Assembly (NCBI GenBank): GCA_900548465.1
Contig: URKY01000002.1
Coordinates: forward strand, 62,001-126,000
Source: an uncultured Eubacterium sp.
Lineage (GTDB): Bacteria; Bacillota; Clostridia; Lachnospirales; Lachnospiraceae
Direction: 5' to 3'
DNA: 64,000 nt
Below, in pieces: positions 61,136 through 64,000 of the stretch (the first letter of the stretch is position 1; each line of letters opens with the position of its first letter). The position numbers and the translations under genes were made by a program. The notes under the pieces were generated by a model, which did not search any database, had not been told where the DNA came from, and saw only the letters and a list, made by a program, of their open reading frames with translations.

Positions 61136-61219
61136 ATTTGTACCTCCTGTATCTTTTTATCACGCATATTTTTTATATAAAATTTTTCTTTATCTTTCTA
61201 CAATATCCTATTAATCATA

Positions 61220-63127
61220 TCATTTGTGAAAAAATTTGTATATATCTTTTGCCACATTTTCAGTGATTCCACCTACCTTTTGCAGCTCTTCCACTGAGGC
61301 ATTTCTTATTGTCTCAATGTCCTTAAAATGTCTCATGAGATTTTTCCTTCTGGTAGGACCAACTCCCTTTATGTCATCCAGAATAGACTTAATCTCTTTC
61401 TGACCTCTGAGTTTTCTATGATATTCAATGGCAAATCTATGAGTTTCATCCTGAATTCTTGTTATTAGTTTAAATGCCTCTGACCTTGTATCAATAGGTA
61501 TTTCCACATTATCAAAATATAGTCCTCTTGTTCTGTGGTTGTCGTCCTTAACCATACCACACACTGGAATGTTTAATTTCAGGTTATCCAGCACTTTCAG
61601 GGCAACATTTACCTGTCCCTTTCCACCATCCATTAATATCAGTTCCGGAAATCTGCTGAAGCTTCCAAGTTCATAATCCCGTCCTTCCAGATCCAGTTTT
61701 TCCCTCTCTTCAAGTCCATGGGTAAATCTACGGGTCAGAACCTCTTCCATACTTGCGTAATCATCAGGACCCTTCACGGTCTTAATTTTAAATTTACGAT
61801 AATTATTTCTCTTTGGCTTTCCGTCTTCGTAAACTATCATTGAGGCAACAGACTCATACCCATTAGTGTTTGATATATCGAAAGATTCCATTCTGTGAAT
61901 TCCTTCTATTTCAATTAATTCCTCTATCTCATGTACTGCCCCTACTGTTTTTCTCTGCTCTCTTCTATATTTTTCTTTATTTTGTTCCAGAAGATTTCTT
62001 GCATTTTTTGCTGCAAGTTCCACAAGCTTTTCCTTGCTTCCTTTTTTAGGATTTACAATTTTCACTGTATAATTCTGGTTTCTGCTGAGAAGTCTGCTTA
62101 AAAGTTCAGGCTCCTCAACCTCCTCCTGAACTAAAAGTTCATGGGGAATAAAAGGTGTTCCAATGTAATACTGTTTTATAAAACTTGTAATAATGTCTTT
62201 TCCCGTATCGCCCGGAACCGTTGTCAGATAGAAATGTTCTCTTCCTATAAGTTTTCCGTTTCTTACAAAGAAGACCTGAACTACCGCATCGTTTCCTTCC
62301 TCGGCATAAGCAATAATATCCCTGTTTTCAAACTGATGTGTTGTTATCTTCTGATTTCCTGCCACATGATTAATGCTATTAATAAGGTCTCTGCATTCCA
62401 TGGCAGTTTCAAAATCCATTCTGTCTGATGCTTCCTGCATCTTTTCTTCTAATTCTTTTATAGTTTCCCTGTAATTTCCCTCAAGGAATTTAATTGCCTT
62501 GTCTACATTTTCCCTGTATTTTTCCTTACTTATATATCCCTGACAGGCACCGTCACATTGTCCGATATGGTAATAAAGGCATGGTCTTCCATTAACCTTA
62601 GGAATTTCACTTTTGTTATCATCTGACTCCCAAGGCTTTCTTTCGCTTATAATTGACTTATTACAATTCCTTATTTTGTACATTTTCTGCAAAAGGTCAA
62701 TGGTATCTCTTACTGCCCCTCCACTTGTAAATGGTCCGAAATATTTATTGTTATCTTTCTTCATTCTTCTTGCCATTACGATTCGCGGGTAATCCTCACT
62801 TGTAGTTACCATGACATAAGGATACGTCTTATCATCCATTAACATTGTATTGTATTTCGGACGGTATTCTTTTATAAGATTGCACTCTAAAATAAGAGCC
62901 TCAAGTTCAGAGTCTGTGAGAATATATTCAAATCTTGCCACGTTTTCTACCATGGATTGAATCTTCAGACTCTTCTTTGTGCTCTTTCTGAAATATGAGC
63001 TGACACGCCGTTTTAAATTTACAGCTTTTCCCACATAAATAACATCATCATGTTTATTATGCATCAGATATACTCCCGGCGTGTCCGGCATTTTTTTTAG
63101 TTCCTCTGAAAAATTAAATTCACTCAT
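61220..63127 (-). CDS. uvrC: Excinuclease ABC subunit C
   Basis: The dual-incision nuclease of nucleotide excision repair. 635 residues in order: GIY-YIG domain ('[26 protein letters not shown]'), Cys-rich segment with '[24 protein letters not shown]', UVR motif (~200-240), the RNase H-like UvrC nuclease ('[33 protein letters not shown]', '[14 protein letters not shown]') and C-terminal tandem HhH ('[19 protein letters not shown]', '[17 protein letters not shown]'). The ATG is preceded only by a weak GTGAT. It may lead the hprK-glk-murB-rapZ-whiA-crh block, 84 bases upstream of hprK. Confidence 0.95.
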   Translation of the reverse strand: MSEFNFSEELKKMPDTPGVYLMHNKHDDVIYVGKAVNLKRRVSSYFRKSTKKSLKIQSMVENVARFEYILTDSELEALILECNLIKEYRPKYNTMLMDDKTYPYVMVTTSEDYPRIVMARRMKKDNNKYFGPFTSGGAVRDTIDLLQKMYKIRNCNKSIISERKPWESDDNKSEIPKVNGRPCLYYHIGQCDGACQGYISKEKYRENVDKAIKFLEGNYRETIKELEEKMQEASDRMDFETAMECRDLINSINHVAGNQKITTHQFENRDIIAYAEEGNDAVVQVFFVRNGKLIGREHFYLTTVPGDTGKDIITSFIKQYYIGTPFIPHELLVQEEVEEPELLSRLLSRNQNYTVKIVNPKKGSKEKLVELAAKNARNLLEQNKEKYRREQRKTVGAVHEIEELIEIEGIHRMESFDISNTNGYESVASMIVYEDGKPKRNNYRKFKIKTVKGPDDYASMEEVLTRRFTHGLEEREKLDLEGRDYELGSFSRFPELILMDGGKGQVNVALKVLDNLKLNIPVCGMVKDDNHRTRGLYFDNVEIPIDTRSEAFKLITRIQDETHRFAIEYHRKLRGQKEIKSILDDIKGVGPTRRKNLMRHFKDIETIRNASVEELQKVGGITENVAKDIYKFFHK

Positions 63128-63177
63128 ATTATCACTATATCATATGCTCACAAAATGTGGTAGTGGATGGGGAAATT

Positions 63178-64000
63178 CTACCATAAGTACTCGTATTGTT
63201 CCTTATATTTCGTCCATCTTCCATATTTCTTTTTGCCCTTTACAAGTTTGTATGGTCTTATTTTTATGTAAACCGTTTGATCTTTCTTTACATAACCTTC
63301 ACCCTGGCTTTTATTTTTCTTAAAGTTTAATTTGTGTACATCTTTTTTAAACTTTTTGTCTGTACTTAGCATTACCGTGTAGCCGCTTGCACCTTCAGTT
63401 TTGCACCACCAGAATTTTGCTTTACAGCCCTTCTTTGTAGGATACCCAACATGGGTTAAAACTATTTTTGAAAAGCTACTTTTTATTCCTCCACCGAATT
63501 TCATAACAAGTTTTTTTGAACTTTCACCAAAGGCATATACATTTGATGTCGGCACTTTCTTTCCGGTAAAGGTAACACTTCTTGCTTCTTTTTTTGAATC
63601 CCAGAACAAAGCATTTTTTCCAACTTTTATATATGAAGGAATTTTCAGACTTTTCCATTTTACATACGCAAAAGCATCTTCATCTATAGACTTCAAATTC
63701 CTATTATTCAAAAATGCCTGTACATCTACATTTGTGGAAGCAAAAGCTGCCTCCCCTATTTCTTTCAGCCCTGACGGCACATTAACTGACCTGAGATTAT
63801 AATTGTGATAAAACATTCTCTTTGGAATTTTGATCCAGTTATCAGGAAGTGTTGCCTTTGACAGACTGCAGTCTTCAAAAGCACTTTCCCCTACAGTTGT
63901 GACGCTGTCAGGAATTGCTATTCCCTTTATCTGGGAATCATAGAAACAACGTTTCCCAATCTTCTTTAAACCTTCCGGAAAATTAATGTCACATACATTG
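63178..64000 (-). CDS. BspA-type leucine-rich-repeat surface protein, partial (C-terminal part)
   Basis: The gene enters from the right edge; about 273 residues are visible and the start is outside. Repeats of the BspA-like kind are clear: 'FPEGLKKIGKRCFYDSQIKGIAIPDSVTTVGESAFEDCSLSKATLPDNW', 'VPSGLKEIGEAAFASTNVDVQAF' and 'LKSIDEDAFAYVKWKSLKIPSYI' (spacing ~23). After these, a fibronectin-like or immunoglobulin-like C-terminal domain ends in 'GSGYTVMLSTDKKFKKDV' type (here 'GASGYTVMLSTDKKFKKDV') and 'YIKIRPYKLVKGKKKYGRW'. Such proteins are secreted and often bind host or environmental molecules; the role here is unknown. Confidence 0.85.
   Translation of the reverse strand, partial: NVCDINFPEGLKKIGKRCFYDSQIKGIAIPDSVTTVGESAFEDCSLSKATLPDNWIKIPKRMFYHNYNLRSVNVPSGLKEIGEAAFASTNVDVQAFLNNRNLKSIDEDAFAYVKWKSLKIPSYIKVGKNALFWDSKKEARSVTFTGKKVPTSNVYAFGESSKKLVMKFGGGIKSSFSKIVLTHVGYPTKKGCKAKFWWCKTEGASGYTVMLSTDKKFKKDVHKLNFKKNKSQGEGYVKKDQTVYIKIRPYKLVKGKKKYGRWTKYKEQYEYLW

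Overview
The window looks like chromosome of a low-G+C, spore-forming member of the Clostridia, most likely a Lachnospiraceae bacterium (Roseburia/Agathobacter/Lachnospira-like). Supporting signs are AT-rich intergenic DNA, AGGAGG-type ribosome binding sites, spoIIR, a sipL-type gene and a CotS-family gene, a split transketolase, a T-box, a SAM-I riboswitch and a large clostridial-type SRP RNA. Assignment below family level is not possible from this sequence alone.

Layout. (1) 1-8117: a minus-strand carbohydrate ABC transporter operon with two different solute-binding proteins (one a 1042-residue fusion), two permeases and a membrane-bound NHL-repeat protein that runs off the left edge. Upstream lie an operator-like palindrome, an exact 72-bp tandem repeat array and a secreted beta-sandwich protein. 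(2) 9.9-21 kb: plsC, a small membrane protein, murI, spoIIR, ispE, sipL, a PrcB-like lipoprotein, phosphoglucomutase, a CotS-like protein and cca. (3) 21-25.4 kb: a MocR-type regulator divergent from a pyridoxal kinase, a Fic protein, and metK under a SAM-I riboswitch. (4) 25.7-34.8 kb: a 2-isopropylmalate synthase fused to an AraC-type DNA-binding domain behind a leucine T-box, murA, an M23 peptidase, aroK, dinB, a flavin reductase, an anchored protein and a sigma-70-like protein lacking region 4. (5) 35-49 kb: an Amt-PII fusion, split transketolase, a TPR/acidic-linker/AAA protein, recR, ybaB, dnaX, a decayed macAB-type efflux operon, SRP RNA, tadA, a GH18 lipoprotein and mecA. (6) 49.3-64 kb: a BIG2-PIG-L protein, an rRNA methyltransferase, dnaE, a broken GH64 gene, and a tight regulatory/cell-wall block (uvrC, hprK, glucokinase, murB, rapZ, whiA, crh-like), ending in a truncated leucine-rich-repeat surface protein.

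How the genes fit together. The hprK/crh-like pair gives a Ser46-phosphorylation arm of carbon catabolite control, beside glucokinase, and may act on the ABC operon at the left. Leucine synthesis appears to be controlled by leucyl-tRNA charging (T-box) and possibly by the synthase itself (HTH fusion). Methionine/SAM is controlled by the riboswitch, vitamin B6 salvage by the MocR regulator, and nitrogen by Amt-PII.

The strongest unexplained signal is a family of fold-back elements between convergent genes. Two copies (11.3-11.55 kb and 13.5-13.8 kb) share a ~93-nt core in opposite orientation, whose predicted stems differ by paired, compensating base changes. Each core is enclosed by long inverted arms that are different in the two copies and that reach, or cross, the stop codons of the flanking genes. 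A third convergent gap (49.06-49.32 kb) has the same architecture with an unrelated core.
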